Part shown: piece after piece, positions 44,420 through 52,992 of the stretch
Layout: the number at the start of each line of letters is the position of its first letter
Position numbering within the stretch: the first letter of the stretch is position 1
Assembly (NCBI GenBank): GCA_014359475.1
Contig: JACIZI010000003.1
Location: 121,184 to 185,183 of the forward strand
Direction: 5' to 3'
DNA from: Marinobacter sp.
Lineage (GTDB): Bacteria > Pseudomonadota > Gammaproteobacteria > Pseudomonadales > Oleiphilaceae
Length of the DNA: 64,000 nucleotides
Made by a program: the position numbers and the translations under genes
Notes under the pieces: generated by a model
Seen by the model: only the letters and a program-made list of their open reading frames with translations
Told to the model about the DNA's origin: nothing
Databases searched by the model: none

Positions 44420-47093
44420 CGGATTATCCCGCCAGGAAGCCAGTGCACGCCTGGAAAAATATGGCTACAACCAACTGCCGGCCCCTCCCATGCCCGGCTT
44501 GCCGGAACTGTTTGCCCGGCAGTTCCTGAGCCCTTTTATTTACATCCTGCTGATCGCTTCCGGGGTGTCATTTGCACTCGGCCAGACCCCGAGCGGGGTT
44601 TTCATCCTGATCGTCCTGCTGATCAATGCCATTATCGGCACGGTCCAGGAATTTTCGGCCCAGAAAGCCGCTGCCGCGCTCAAGCAAATGATGAAAGGGA
44701 CCGCGCATGTGCTACGGGACGGCCAGATTCTGACCATTGACGTGGAAGAAGTTGTTCCGGGGGATATTGTTTTGCTTTCCTCGGGCGACAAGGTGCCGGC
44801 AGATATTCAGCTGCTCAGCGCCAGCAACCTGGCGGTGGATGAATCCATGCTGACCGGGGAATCCCTGGCGGTCGCCAAGAATGCGGGCGCGACAAGCGAC
44901 GACAGCACGCCGCTCACAGAGCGCATTGACCAGTGCTTTGCGGGCAGCATTATCACCCACGGGCGCGGAAGCGGCCGGGTGATCGCCACCGGCTCAAAGA
45001 CCCAGCTTGGCAAGATTGCCCAGGGAGTCACCGGCAAAACATCCGCCGATCCACCTCTGATGATCCGGATCCGCAAATTCACCTACCAGATGGCCTTCGG
45101 CATTCTTGCGGCCATTGCCGCCCTGGCAGGCCTGATGATCCTGGACGGCGGTTATTCCATCGAAGACATGGTGCTCATGACCATCGGCCTGGCGGTTTCG
45201 GTGATCCCCGAGGGCCTGCCTGCCGCACTGACCGTTGCCCTGGCCATCGGCATGAGACGGATGGCCAGGCGCCATGTCATCATCCGCAAGCTGGTGGCGG
45301 TGGAGGCCCTCGGCTCCTGCACCCTCATCTGCTCCGACAAGACCGGCACCCTGACCGTCAACGAACTCACCATTCGCAAGGTGATGCTGCCGGACGGGCA
45401 CCAGTTCGATGTCACGGGCGAGGGGGTAGCCCCGGGTGGGGAAATCACAGGCGAGACTGGGGACGAGGTGGATACGGCAGGCCAGGAGACCCTCAGGGAG
45501 CTCTGCGTCGCAGGTGTCCTCGCCAACGAAAGCCACCTGGACTATAGCGGCGGTGAGTGGGTTTCCCAGGGCGATATCGTGGACATCGCCTTCCTGGTCA
45601 TGGCCAAGAAGCTGGGCATGTCCATCACGGACCTGCGAACCCGGCAGGAGCAGATAGCGCTGATCCCCTATGAGTCGGAAAAGGCCTACAGCGGAGTGGT
45701 CAACCGGATCGGCGATCAGACCGTTCTCTATGCCAAAGGCAGTCCTGAAAAAATGCTGGCCATGTGCAACCGGATGGCCACCGCTGACGGCTCCACAAAC
45801 ATCGACAAACCTGCCCTCGAAAGCCAGTTCACTGAGCTTGCTTCCCGAGGCTATCGGATTATCGCCCTGGCAAAGAAAACCTCTTCATCCGGCGACCATG
45901 AGATGGCCGATATGGTCTTTCTCGGTATGGTCGCCATGATCGACCCGCTCCGCCATGAGGCTTTCGATGCCATCGAAAAGTGCCGCACCGGCGGCATTGA
46001 AGTGGCCATGGTCACCGGCGACCACCCTGCCACCGCAAAATCGATCGCCGTGGAACTGGGGCTGTGTGATGCGGACGCGACAGTTGTCACGGGCCCCATG
46101 CTTGATGAAGCCAGCGCCAGGGGCCAGGAGGTTGTCGACCAGCTCGTTCGCCAGGCCCGGGTCTTCGCCCGCATAGAGCCCGCCAGAAAAGCCCAGATTG
46201 TGGACAGTTTTATGCGGGCCGGGCATTTTGTCGCCGTCACCGGGGATGGCGTCAATGATGCACCCGCCATGCGACAGGCCCATGCGGGAATCGCCATGGG
46301 CAAGCGCGGAACGGACGTGGCCAAGGAAACGGCAGACCTGATCGTTACCGATGATAACTTTTCCTCCATCGTCGCCGGCATCGAACAGGGGCGGGTAGTT
46401 TACAACAACATCCGTAAGGTGATCGGGCTGCTGGTTGCCACCGGCTTCTCGGCAATCCTGCTGTTCTTCTTATGTGTACTGGCCGGCCTGCCAATGCCCA
46501 TGATCGCGGTACAGCTGCTCTGGCTTAACCTGGTTGCAAACGGCTTCCAGGACGTGGCACTGGCATTCGAACCGAAGGAAGGCGGCGAACTATCCGTAAA
46601 GCCACGCTCCCCCCAAGAGCCCGTGTTCGATAAACACATCATCGAGCATGTTCTGGTGGTGGGATCATGGATGGGGCTCGTCGCGTTCCTCAATTTCCAG
46701 TGGACGCTCGGCCAGGGCCAGAGTATTGAGGAGGCTCGTAACCTGACCCTGATGCTGATGGTGCTCTTCGGCAACATACACGCGCTGAACAGCCGCTCGG
46801 AGTTCCGCTCCATTTTCCGTATCTCACTGCTCCGAAACCCTTTCCTGATGCTGGCTGTCCCACTCGCGCAACTGGCCCACATTGGAGCCATGTACACTCC
46901 GGGGCTCTCCGATGTGCTACAGATTCAGCCGATTTCAGTGACGGAATGGCTGCAATTACTCGCCTTCGCCATGAGCCTCCTCATCGTGGAGGAGCTGCAT
47001 AAGGTCCTGATCCGCTGGCGACGATCCCGGGCAGGCCCGGCGAGGCATGGCCGCCAGGCTTCGCCTCTTGGCCACCCACAGGGCCGTCTGTAG
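44370..47093 (+). CDS. P-type cation-transporting ATPase (type II, Ca/Na-like)
   Basis: 907 residues. N-terminal domain SWSRENANNGLSRQEASARL near 10, A-domain TGES (DESMLTGESLAV), M4 motif VSVIPEGLPAALTVALAIGM near 275, phosphorylation site CSDKTGTLTVNELT near 330, P-domain VTGDGVNDAPAMRQAHAGIA near 630 and six C-terminal helices. It belongs to the type II group with SERCA-like and Na-pumping enzymes; ion specificity is not readable by eye. The ATG at 44370 lies 50 bases inside eutC, with GGAG 5 bases upstream, and the N-terminal domain requires this start. Confidence 0.93.
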   Translation: MKVTKTETSWSRENANNGLSRQEASARLEKYGYNQLPAPPMPGLPELFARQFLSPFIYILLIASGVSFALGQTPSGVFILIVLLINAIIGTVQEFSAQKAAAALKQMMKGTAHVLRDGQILTIDVEEVVPGDIVLLSSGDKVPADIQLLSASNLAVDESMLTGESLAVAKNAGATSDDSTPLTERIDQCFAGSIITHGRGSGRVIATGSKTQLGKIAQGVTGKTSADPPLMIRIRKFTYQMAFGILAAIAALAGLMILDGGYSIEDMVLMTIGLAVSVIPEGLPAALTVALAIGMRRMARRHVIIRKLVAVEALGSCTLICSDKTGTLTVNELTIRKVMLPDGHQFDVTGEGVAPGGEITGETGDEVDTAGQETLRELCVAGVLANESHLDYSGGEWVSQGDIVDIAFLVMAKKLGMSITDLRTRQEQIALIPYESEKAYSGVVNRIGDQTVLYAKGSPEKMLAMCNRMATADGSTNIDKPALESQFTELASRGYRIIALAKKTSSSGDHEMADMVFLGMVAMIDPLRHEAFDAIEKCRTGGIEVAMVTGDHPATAKSIAVELGLCDADATVVTGPMLDEASARGQEVVDQLVRQARVFARIEPARKAQIVDSFMRAGHFVAVTGDGVNDAPAMRQAHAGIAMGKRGTDVAKETADLIVTDDNFSSIVAGIEQGRVVYNNIRKVIGLLVATGFSAILLFFLCVLAGLPMPMIAVQLLWLNLVANGFQDVALAFEPKEGGELSVKPRSPQEPVFDKHIIEHVLVVGSWMGLVAFLNFQWTLGQGQSIEEARNLTLMLMVLFGNIHALNSRSEFRSIFRISLLRNPFLMLAVPLAQLAHIGAMYTPGLSDVLQIQPISVTEWLQLLAFAMSLLIVEELHKVLIRWRRSRAGPARHGRQASPLGHPQGRL

Positions 47094-47182
47094 CCGTTGG
47101 TCAGCTCTCAGCCGAGCGGCTGCGATTTGCTCCGCGGGACCCTGACTATAAAGCAGACCATCTCGCCGGAGGTATGTACACT

Positions 47183-47386
47183 ATGGAAACTGCGACTCTG
47201 CTATGGGGCCTCATTTTCAGCTCCATCGGCATCGGTTATTTCATTTACGGGCGAAAGCAGTCGAACCTGGTCGTCCGCTGGTGCGGTCTCGCATTGATTC
47301 TTTTTCCGTACCTTGTCACGGATACCTTTGCCATGGTGGCTGTTGGTGCCGCACTCATGCTGACGCCCCGGTTCATTGAACTTTGA
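47183..47386 (+). CDS. small membrane protein (67 aa)
   Basis: 67 residues with two or three hydrophobic segments: METATLLWGLIFSSIGIGYF, WCGLALILFPYLV and AMVAVGAALMLTPRFIEL, separated by the polar YGRKQSNLVVRW. The start at 47183 is favoured by GGAGG 10 bases upstream; the ATG at 47174 is too close to it. Similar short proteins are often labelled amino-acid transport proteins without evidence, and I give no function. Confidence 0.75.
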   Translation: METATLLWGLIFSSIGIGYFIYGRKQSNLVVRWCGLALILFPYLVTDTFAMVAVGAALMLTPRFIEL

Positions 47387-47406
47387 ACAATGTTGAAAAA
47401 TATCCT

Positions 47407-48423
47407 ATGCCAAAAACCACACCTCTTCCCAAAGCTTCACGTGAGCGCCTTGCAGCCCTTGCCGCGCAACCCCATTTTCACCGGGGCAGGTATCAAAACC
47501 TGGAGCCCGTAACCAGCCGTGGGCTTGGGGATTTTCTGCGCTGGCAACTGGCGCCCGGTCGTCGCTTTCCCCCGGGCAAGCGCTACACACTCCTGCGGCC
47601 GGATGCCCACTTGCTGATCAACCCACCAGCAGAGCCACAACTGACCTGGCTTGGGCATGCGTCTTTCCTGTTCCAGTATCAGGGCCTGAACCTACTGACC
47701 GACCCGGTGTTATCAGACCGTGCAAGCCCCTTCCAGCTGGTCGGGCCAAAGCGGTTCACACCACCAGCCCTGACCGTGGCGGAAATGCCACCGATTCACC
47801 TGGTGCTGATTTCCCACAATCACTACGACCATCTCGACGAAGCAACCGTGCGCCAGTTACACCGACGCTTCGGTGACAACCTTTGCTTCTGCATTCCGAT
47901 GGGCCTGCGACGCTGGTTCGAGAAGCGTGGCATCCACAACCTGGTGGAACTGGACTGGTGGCAATCAACGCCCCTGCCACTGGCCACCCAAAGCGAAGTA
48001 TTCTGCCTGCCAGCCCAGCACTTCAGCGGACGAACCCCGACCGACACCAATACCTCACTCTGGTGTGGCTGGCTCCTGGAAATCGCCGGTTTCCGGTTCT
48101 ATTTCGGCGGTGATACGGGTTATGGAAAGATCTTCCGCGACATTGGCGAGCTGTTTTCACCCATTGATCTGGCGCTGATACCGATCGGTGCCTACGACCC
48201 GCGCTGGTTCATGGCGCCTGTGCACGTGGCACCGGAAGAAGCAGTCAGAATCCATCAGGACATTGGCGCCCGCCAGTCAGTAGGCATGCACTGGGGCACT
48301 TTCGTGCTGACCGACGAACCCATGGACGAGCCACCCAGACGGCTGCAGCTGGCGCTGGAGAGGCAAGGTATCAGTGAGTCAGCCTTCCGGGTAATGCAGC
48401 ACGGCGAAGTGTGGTCGATTTAG
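47407..48423 (+). CDS. MBL-fold metallo-hydrolase (NAPE-PLD / UlaG-like)
   Basis: 338 residues. Metallo-beta-lactamase fold with LTWLGHASFLFQYQG near 85, the metal motif LISHNHYDHLDEATV near 140 (HxHxDH form), PAQHFSGRT near 210 and FYFGGDTGYGKIF near 235. The pattern of an N-terminal WxxxxxRRFPP and the late PIGAYDPRWFM resembles NAPE-phospholipase D-like proteins. The ATG at 47407 is chosen; an upstream TTG at 47383 would overlap the previous gene. Confidence 0.88.
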   Translation: MPKTTPLPKASRERLAALAAQPHFHRGRYQNLEPVTSRGLGDFLRWQLAPGRRFPPGKRYTLLRPDAHLLINPPAEPQLTWLGHASFLFQYQGLNLLTDPVLSDRASPFQLVGPKRFTPPALTVAEMPPIHLVLISHNHYDHLDEATVRQLHRRFGDNLCFCIPMGLRRWFEKRGIHNLVELDWWQSTPLPLATQSEVFCLPAQHFSGRTPTDTNTSLWCGWLLEIAGFRFYFGGDTGYGKIFRDIGELFSPIDLALIPIGAYDPRWFMAPVHVAPEEAVRIHQDIGARQSVGMHWGTFVLTDEPMDEPPRRLQLALERQGISESAFRVMQHGEVWSI

Positions 48424-48651
48424 CCATTTCCGACACCAGCAGCCCGTCATTGCAAAGGCAGTCATAGCCTCATCAGGAGATCGGTCGCAGAACGTTATTG
48501 ACGCATCCTCTGTTAATGGGTTGAACGAGGGTAGCCTTCTGTCGTGAAAAGGCTGCCGATCAGGCCAATCAACCTCACTACCCATTGGTCAATCTGTGAC
48601 GCTCGGGTAGGCTTGAGCAGTACTCGAAAGACAGTGAAGCAGCGAGGAACA

Positions 48652-49377
48652 ATGATGAAAGAGCGGGAGGTGGCAATTGAGCTGCCCAACGGTAATGTCA
48701 TGCGCGCCCACTGGGTCCTGCCGGACCAGCCCAACGGCTTTGACGCGGCGATCATCGCGATCCACGACATTTTCGGCTACAGCGACGACATTCGCCGCAT
48801 TGCCCGCCGCCTGGCGGAAAACGGCTATGCGGTGCTCGCTCCCAATCTTTATGACCGCCCGGGCATGAAGCCCTTGTGCGTGGTGAAAACACTCAAGGCC
48901 CATGAAACCGGTAAAGGGTATTCCTTTGAGCAACTGGAAGCCTGTCGCACCTGGCTGCTGAAACAGGATGAGCAGCCTGCCAGCAAAGTCGGACTGATGG
49001 GCTTTTGCATGGGTGGTCGTTTTGCCCTGCTCTATGCTGCCCGGGCACCGGTGCAGGTGGTAGCCCCCTTCTATGGCGGCGTACCCGCCAAAGCCGAAGA
49101 CTTACAGGGAATCTGTCCGGCAGTGGGCGGCTGGGGCCGCAAGGATCTGATCTATGGTGGACACGGCGACCGGCTGGAGCGCCATCTCACCACTCTGGGG
49201 GTCGAGCACGATATCAAGACCTACCCCGAGGCGGGCCACTCCTACATGAACGACCACCAAAACTATGTTTTCCGCAACCTGGCCTGGTATTCGCCGCTGC
49301 GCGCCCGGCATGACCCGGAGGCTGCCGAAGACAGCTGGCAGCGGGTGCTGGCATTCTTCGAGAAGACCTTGAGCTGA
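48652..49377 (+). CDS. dienelactone hydrolase family protein
   Basis: 241 residues, alpha/beta hydrolase. AIHDIFGYSDDIRRIARRLA near 39, the elbow LMGFCMGGRFALLYAA near 121 with cysteine as nucleophile as in dienelactone hydrolases, and the late His in YPEAGHSYMND near 195. The start at 48652 has GAGG 5 bases upstream. The substrate is unknown; the family acts on lactones and cyclic esters. Confidence 0.88.
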   Translation: MMKEREVAIELPNGNVMRAHWVLPDQPNGFDAAIIAIHDIFGYSDDIRRIARRLAENGYAVLAPNLYDRPGMKPLCVVKTLKAHETGKGYSFEQLEACRTWLLKQDEQPASKVGLMGFCMGGRFALLYAARAPVQVVAPFYGGVPAKAEDLQGICPAVGGWGRKDLIYGGHGDRLERHLTTLGVEHDIKTYPEAGHSYMNDHQNYVFRNLAWYSPLRARHDPEAAEDSWQRVLAFFEKTLS

Positions 49378-49609
49378 ATGACAACCTGATGGCCGTTAAC
49401 CTGAAATCGTGACCTCTAACGGCCAAAACCACACCCAAAACCTGCAATAACAAACGGTTGAGCGAGATAATCGCTTATAACCTCCATTCAGCCTGTCAGA
49501 GTATTCGACTGATGCGTATGGGTGGCTTTCTGGTCACCAAACCTCTACGTTAGTCGCAGTGGAGGCTGTTTTTCGGCCGCCCTTTTTCTTCCCTGGAGTT
49601 TTTCTGAAC

Positions 49610-50575
49610 ATGATGAGTTTCAATAATCCGGTGGGTTCCGGAACCCTCTGGTTTCATAATCTGACGACGGCTGATGGAACCCCGGTCGCCTACGACCCAC
49701 AGGCAAGGGCATTCATTACCATGCCGCCATTTTGCGCCAATCGCGACATTATCGGCTGTAACTGGATTGCTCCCGAAAAGGGCAGTTTCTGCCGCTCCTG
49801 TGCCATGACGGCCCTGGCACCTGACCCTCAAATACCCAATGCCATTGAACACTGGGCCGAAACAGAGATGGCCAAGCGCTGGGTAATTGACAACCTGGGA
49901 AGATGGCACTGGTTCCGACCCGAAGATCCGGGCACCCGGCCAGTTTTCCATATGCTCGCCGATGGGCACACACTGGCGGCGATGGGGCATGGCAGCGGTG
50001 TCGTCACTATAAGCGTTTCCGAGGCCGACCCGGTTGTGCGCGTATCACGCAGAGAGGCTCTGGCTGAGCCTTTTCGAACCATGATTGGCCACATGCGCCA
50101 TGAAATTGCACACATGCTCTGGTGGCGGTTGAGTTTGCGGGAGGATTTTCTTACCGCCTTCCGGGAAATGTTCGGCGACGAACGAGTCAATTACACCGCG
50201 GCGCTACAGAAGCATTACGACCAGGGGCCACCTCAGGACTGGAACCTGTTTTATCTGACCTCCTACGCCTCTGCGCACCCCCACGAGGACTGGGCGGAGA
50301 CGGCAGCTCACCTTCTGCATCTCACTGATATTACAGACAGCTTTTTGGCAACGGGCCTCATATCGCCCGAGATTCCCGGGCACAAGTGGGACCCCTACGC
50401 CGAGCCCGATACCGCAAGGCTGGTAAACGTGGCGTCTGCTCTGGCAACACGGATCAACCATATTAACCGATCCATGGGGCTCTCGGATCTCTATCCGTTT
50501 GCGTTATCTGAGACCGCACATCGAAAGCTGGCATTTGTGCACAACTGGCTGCGCCGCGGCGCCCAAGGGCGTTGA
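49610..50575 (+). CDS. putative zinc-binding metallopeptidase
   Basis: 321 residues. The N-terminal part has several cysteines in zinc-ribbon spacing (CANRDIIGCNWIAPEKGSFC and RSC, near 43-65). The peptidase part carries HEIAH (GHMRHEIAHMLWWRL near 165) with further acidic residues in FREMFGDERVNY and HEDWAETAAHLLH near 240 as third ligands. This is the layout of the PF15887-type (Mx) zinc peptidase family. No signal peptide, so cytosolic. Start could be 49610 or 49613. The target is unknown. It precedes the ATP-grasp gene on the same strand with 161 bases between. Confidence 0.8.
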   Translation: MMSFNNPVGSGTLWFHNLTTADGTPVAYDPQARAFITMPPFCANRDIIGCNWIAPEKGSFCRSCAMTALAPDPQIPNAIEHWAETEMAKRWVIDNLGRWHWFRPEDPGTRPVFHMLADGHTLAAMGHGSGVVTISVSEADPVVRVSRREALAEPFRTMIGHMRHEIAHMLWWRLSLREDFLTAFREMFGDERVNYTAALQKHYDQGPPQDWNLFYLTSYASAHPHEDWAETAAHLLHLTDITDSFLATGLISPEIPGHKWDPYAEPDTARLVNVASALATRINHINRSMGLSDLYPFALSETAHRKLAFVHNWLRRGAQGR

Positions 50576-50736
50576 GTCGAATTGAGGGCCGGTAAAGACC
50601 CCGGGGACAATTCATCCCTGATTCATTTCCAATGACAATTGTTAGGGATGTATTGCACCAGAAAGCCCGGAACGTGGTAGGGTCTACTGGGTTGACGTAC
50701 TTTTCCTACGCCTTATTGCAAAGAAAGGAGTCAAAC

Positions 50737-52044
50737 ATGGCGATTACACCTGAATCAAAAATGTCCCAGGAAGTCTTGGCCTGGAGAGATCCTTCTATGG
50801 ACTCAGTTCGTGGGACCGAAACACCCAAAGACCCCAACAAGGGTTATATTGCACTGCTGGGCTGGAGTGTGAACGCAATCAAGGCTGCTCAGCAGTTTGA
50901 CCGACGATACCTTGTTGTAGCACCCGACTGGGCAGCGGATTTTTGCACCGCTAACAACATTCCCTTTATCCCCTGGGATTTTGTTCGCCTCAATGACCGG
51001 TCCATGGAAATCGCTGAGAAACTGAAAGCAGAGGGGGTGGATGTCGCTGTCCCGTTGTTCGAGGAGACAGTCGAGTGGGCCGGAGCGATCAACTCTGTTC
51101 TGCTGAATAACCCGCGCATGTACGGCCAGTCCATCCTGTTCCGGGACAAGGCTCTGATGAAACGTCGCGCCCAGCTTGGCGGCATCCGTGTGGGGATATT
51201 CGAAGAAGCCCACGAAAAAGAAGACGTCATTCGCTTCATGAAGCGCGTTAACCAGACGCTACTGAAGCTCGACGGTGACCCGGATGACCCGATTCACGTC
51301 AAGGCCTTTGACAAAGCCGGTTGCCTGGGCCACCGCATGATCCGCACGGTCGATGAAATCGACACTATTCCCGACGAAGAATACCCGTTATTGATGGAAA
51401 GCCACCTGAGCGGCTGGGAGTTTGCGGTTGAAGCCTGGGTTCACGATGGAAAGATCAAGTTCCTGAATATCTCGGAATACGTCACTCTGGGCTATTCGGT
51501 ATTCGTGCCTGCCACCAAAGAACTGGAAAGCTGGCGGGATGCGATCACCAAGCAGATTGAGCTGCTGATCAAAACCTTCGATATCAAGTTCGGTCAGATT
51601 CACCCTGAGTATTTCGTGACCAGTGACGGCACCATGTACTTTGGCGAGGTTGCATACCGCCCACCGGGGTTCAAGGCCTTCGAACTGATCGAGCGGGCTT
51701 ATGGCTTCAATGCCTACCAGGCTTCCATGCTGGTGTTTGACCCCAAGAGCACCAAAGAAGAGGTTGATGCCTTCTTCCCCCGTGAAGTGGTCGATGCGAA
51801 GGGTTATGCCGGCTGTTTTGGTGTCTACCCGAGACGCCGTGTCGTCAGCAAGCTGGAAATGCCGAAGGAATGTGTTGAACACCCTTACTTTGACTTCCAC
51901 GAGCTGGTGGCACCTGCGGAGGAAACCGTTCCGGAACGATCCGCTTTCGGCACCCACTGGGGCCTCGTCTTCTTCTTCGGGGATGATCCGATCAAAATGC
52001 GGGATCTTCTGAAAGCCCAGGAAGATCTGGACTTCTACGTTTAA
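50737..52044 (+). CDS. ATP-grasp domain ligase-like protein
   Basis: 435 residues with AAGGAG 7 bases before the start. The N-domain is a Rossmann-like pre-ATP-grasp part (GYIALLGWSVNAIKAAQQF near 37; VAVPLFEETVEWAGAINSVL near 105), followed by an ATP-grasp core: SILFRDKALMKRRAQ near 130, LLMESHLSGWEFAVEAWVHD near 220 and HPEYFVTSDGTMYFGEVAYR near 290, where the last Glu is a metal ligand. It should activate a carboxylate as acyl phosphate and join it to an amine or thiol. Neither substrate nor partner genes are evident. Confidence 0.85.
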   Translation: MAITPESKMSQEVLAWRDPSMDSVRGTETPKDPNKGYIALLGWSVNAIKAAQQFDRRYLVVAPDWAADFCTANNIPFIPWDFVRLNDRSMEIAEKLKAEGVDVAVPLFEETVEWAGAINSVLLNNPRMYGQSILFRDKALMKRRAQLGGIRVGIFEEAHEKEDVIRFMKRVNQTLLKLDGDPDDPIHVKAFDKAGCLGHRMIRTVDEIDTIPDEEYPLLMESHLSGWEFAVEAWVHDGKIKFLNISEYVTLGYSVFVPATKELESWRDAITKQIELLIKTFDIKFGQIHPEYFVTSDGTMYFGEVAYRPPGFKAFELIERAYGFNAYQASMLVFDPKSTKEEVDAFFPREVVDAKGYAGCFGVYPRRRVVSKLEMPKECVEHPYFDFHELVAPAEETVPERSAFGTHWGLVFFFGDDPIKMRDLLKAQEDLDFYV

Positions 52045-52089
52045 AGAAGAAACGAATAAACCGATCGGGCTCTGAATCGTCTGCACTTT

Positions 52090-52123
52090 CCTGACCCCTT
52101 CCACCCCGGAAGGGCCTGTCAGG
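52090..52123 (+). terminator. two-part hairpin after the ATP-grasp gene
   Basis: CCTGAC pairs with GTCAGG and, inside, CCCTTCC pairs with GGAAGGG around ACCCC. A 3-base bulge separates the parts. It starts 45 bases after the ATP-grasp stop. The outer stem would hide an AGGAG that precedes a short ATG frame at 52133, which is not otherwise convincing. Confidence 0.5.
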
Positions 52124-52202
52124 AGAAGCACCATGAACTCCGATGAAACCAAATGCGTCAGACTATTATGCACAGGTGACCAAACTGTGGCAGAGTCAGA
52201 CG

Positions 52203-52762
52203 ATGACGAAGCGCCAGTCCATAGCAGCCCTGATACTCCTCGCCGCCCTCACCCAGAACAGTGAGGGCGCGCTTCGTTGCGGCAACTCACTGATCAATGA
52301 AGGCGCCTGGCCCGTAGAGGTAGAGGAAAGCTGCGGGCCGCCGGACTACCGCGTGAAATACCCGACTGCGACGCTTCCTGGCCTGGGCGTGGTGCAGACC
52401 GAAGAACACTGGTACTACAACCCTGGCCCACAGAGCTTCATCCGACGATTGATCTTTCGCAACGGCAAGCTTGTCCGCGTCGACAGCCTGGGGTATGGAT
52501 TCCACGTATCGGATTCACCCACCTGTGGCGTCAGCACACTCAGGCACGTCAAGACAGAATACGAACTGCTTGCCCGCTGCGGCGCCCCCTGGCCAAACAG
52601 ATGGAATGGCGGGCACCCACACTGCATAGTCGCTCCGATATCTGGCGGGCAGCACAGCCGGTGCTGGTTCAGGAGTGGCTTTACGAGTTTTCGAGCAACC
52701 AGTTCCGGCAGGTTGTCACCCTGAAAAACGGACGGGTTGTGGATGTGGAGTCACGCCCATGA
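52203..52762 (+). pseudogene. DUF2845 family exported protein, frameshifted
   Basis: The N-terminal part has a signal peptide (MTKRQSIAALILLAALTQNS) and a DUF2845 unit: LRCGNSLINEGAWPVEVEES, CGPPDYRVKYP, EEHWYYNPGPQSFIRRLIF and VKTEYELLARCGAP. At the C5 run 52585-52589 the family sequence jumps frame and continues in another frame as LAKQMEWRAPTLHSRSDIW, then VQEWLYEFSSNQFRQVVTLK and a stop at 52760-52762. One extra C in the run restores a single ORF. Either a true frameshift or a homopolymer sequencing error. Confidence 0.75.
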
Positions 52763-52785
52763 ATGATTTCGAAACCCTGAACGCA

Positions 52786-52932
52786 TTACAGGCCGGTCTC
52801 GAAGACTGGTTCTAAGTAGCGGCTTGCCAATCGCCAGCCGTATCCCCCCATCAGCACAAGGTAGGTACCGATAAACACCGCCAGGCAGGAGCTGCTTAAA
52901 CGGATCGCAGGGATGCCAGTGAAAATTGGCAT
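52786..52932 (-). CDS. possible small membrane protein (48 aa)
   Basis: ATG-initiated frame MPIFTGIPAIRLSSSCLAVF, IGTYLVLMGGYGWRLASRY and a final LEPVFETGL, with one transmembrane helix. Nothing else is encoded between the DUF2845 remnant and the ABC gene, but the ribosome site is weak, so this may be only an open frame or a remnant. Confidence 0.3.
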   Translation of the reverse strand: MPIFTGIPAIRLSSSCLAVFIGTYLVLMGGYGWRLASRYLEPVFETGL

Positions 52933-52992
52933 TCAGCTCAAGGCGCGCCGTTATGACGGTGATCGGGGTAAAAACGGCACCGACACCCCGCG

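Noticed and set aside
48379-48585. 68-codon minus-strand frame with DRSPDEAMTAFAMTGC
   Set aside because: Overlaps the end of the MBL gene, has no ribosome site and no recognised family.
49391-49424. Inverted repeat GGCCGTTA / TAACGGCC after the dienelactone hydrolase gene, considered as an integron attC site
   Set aside because: The core sites of attC are not present and there is no integrase or cassette array; at most a weak hairpin.
52133-52264. 43-codon frame MNSDETKCVRLLC with a good AGGAG upstream
   Set aside because: Its second half is a shifted reading of the DUF2845 signal peptide, and the Shine-Dalgarno lies in the hairpin after the ATP-grasp gene; kept only as a note.
52759-52815. 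18-codon frame MNDFETLNALQAGLEDWF overlapping the DUF2845 stop
   Set aside because: Very short, no family, and overlapped by the opposite-strand frame; could be a gene fragment but cannot be supported.
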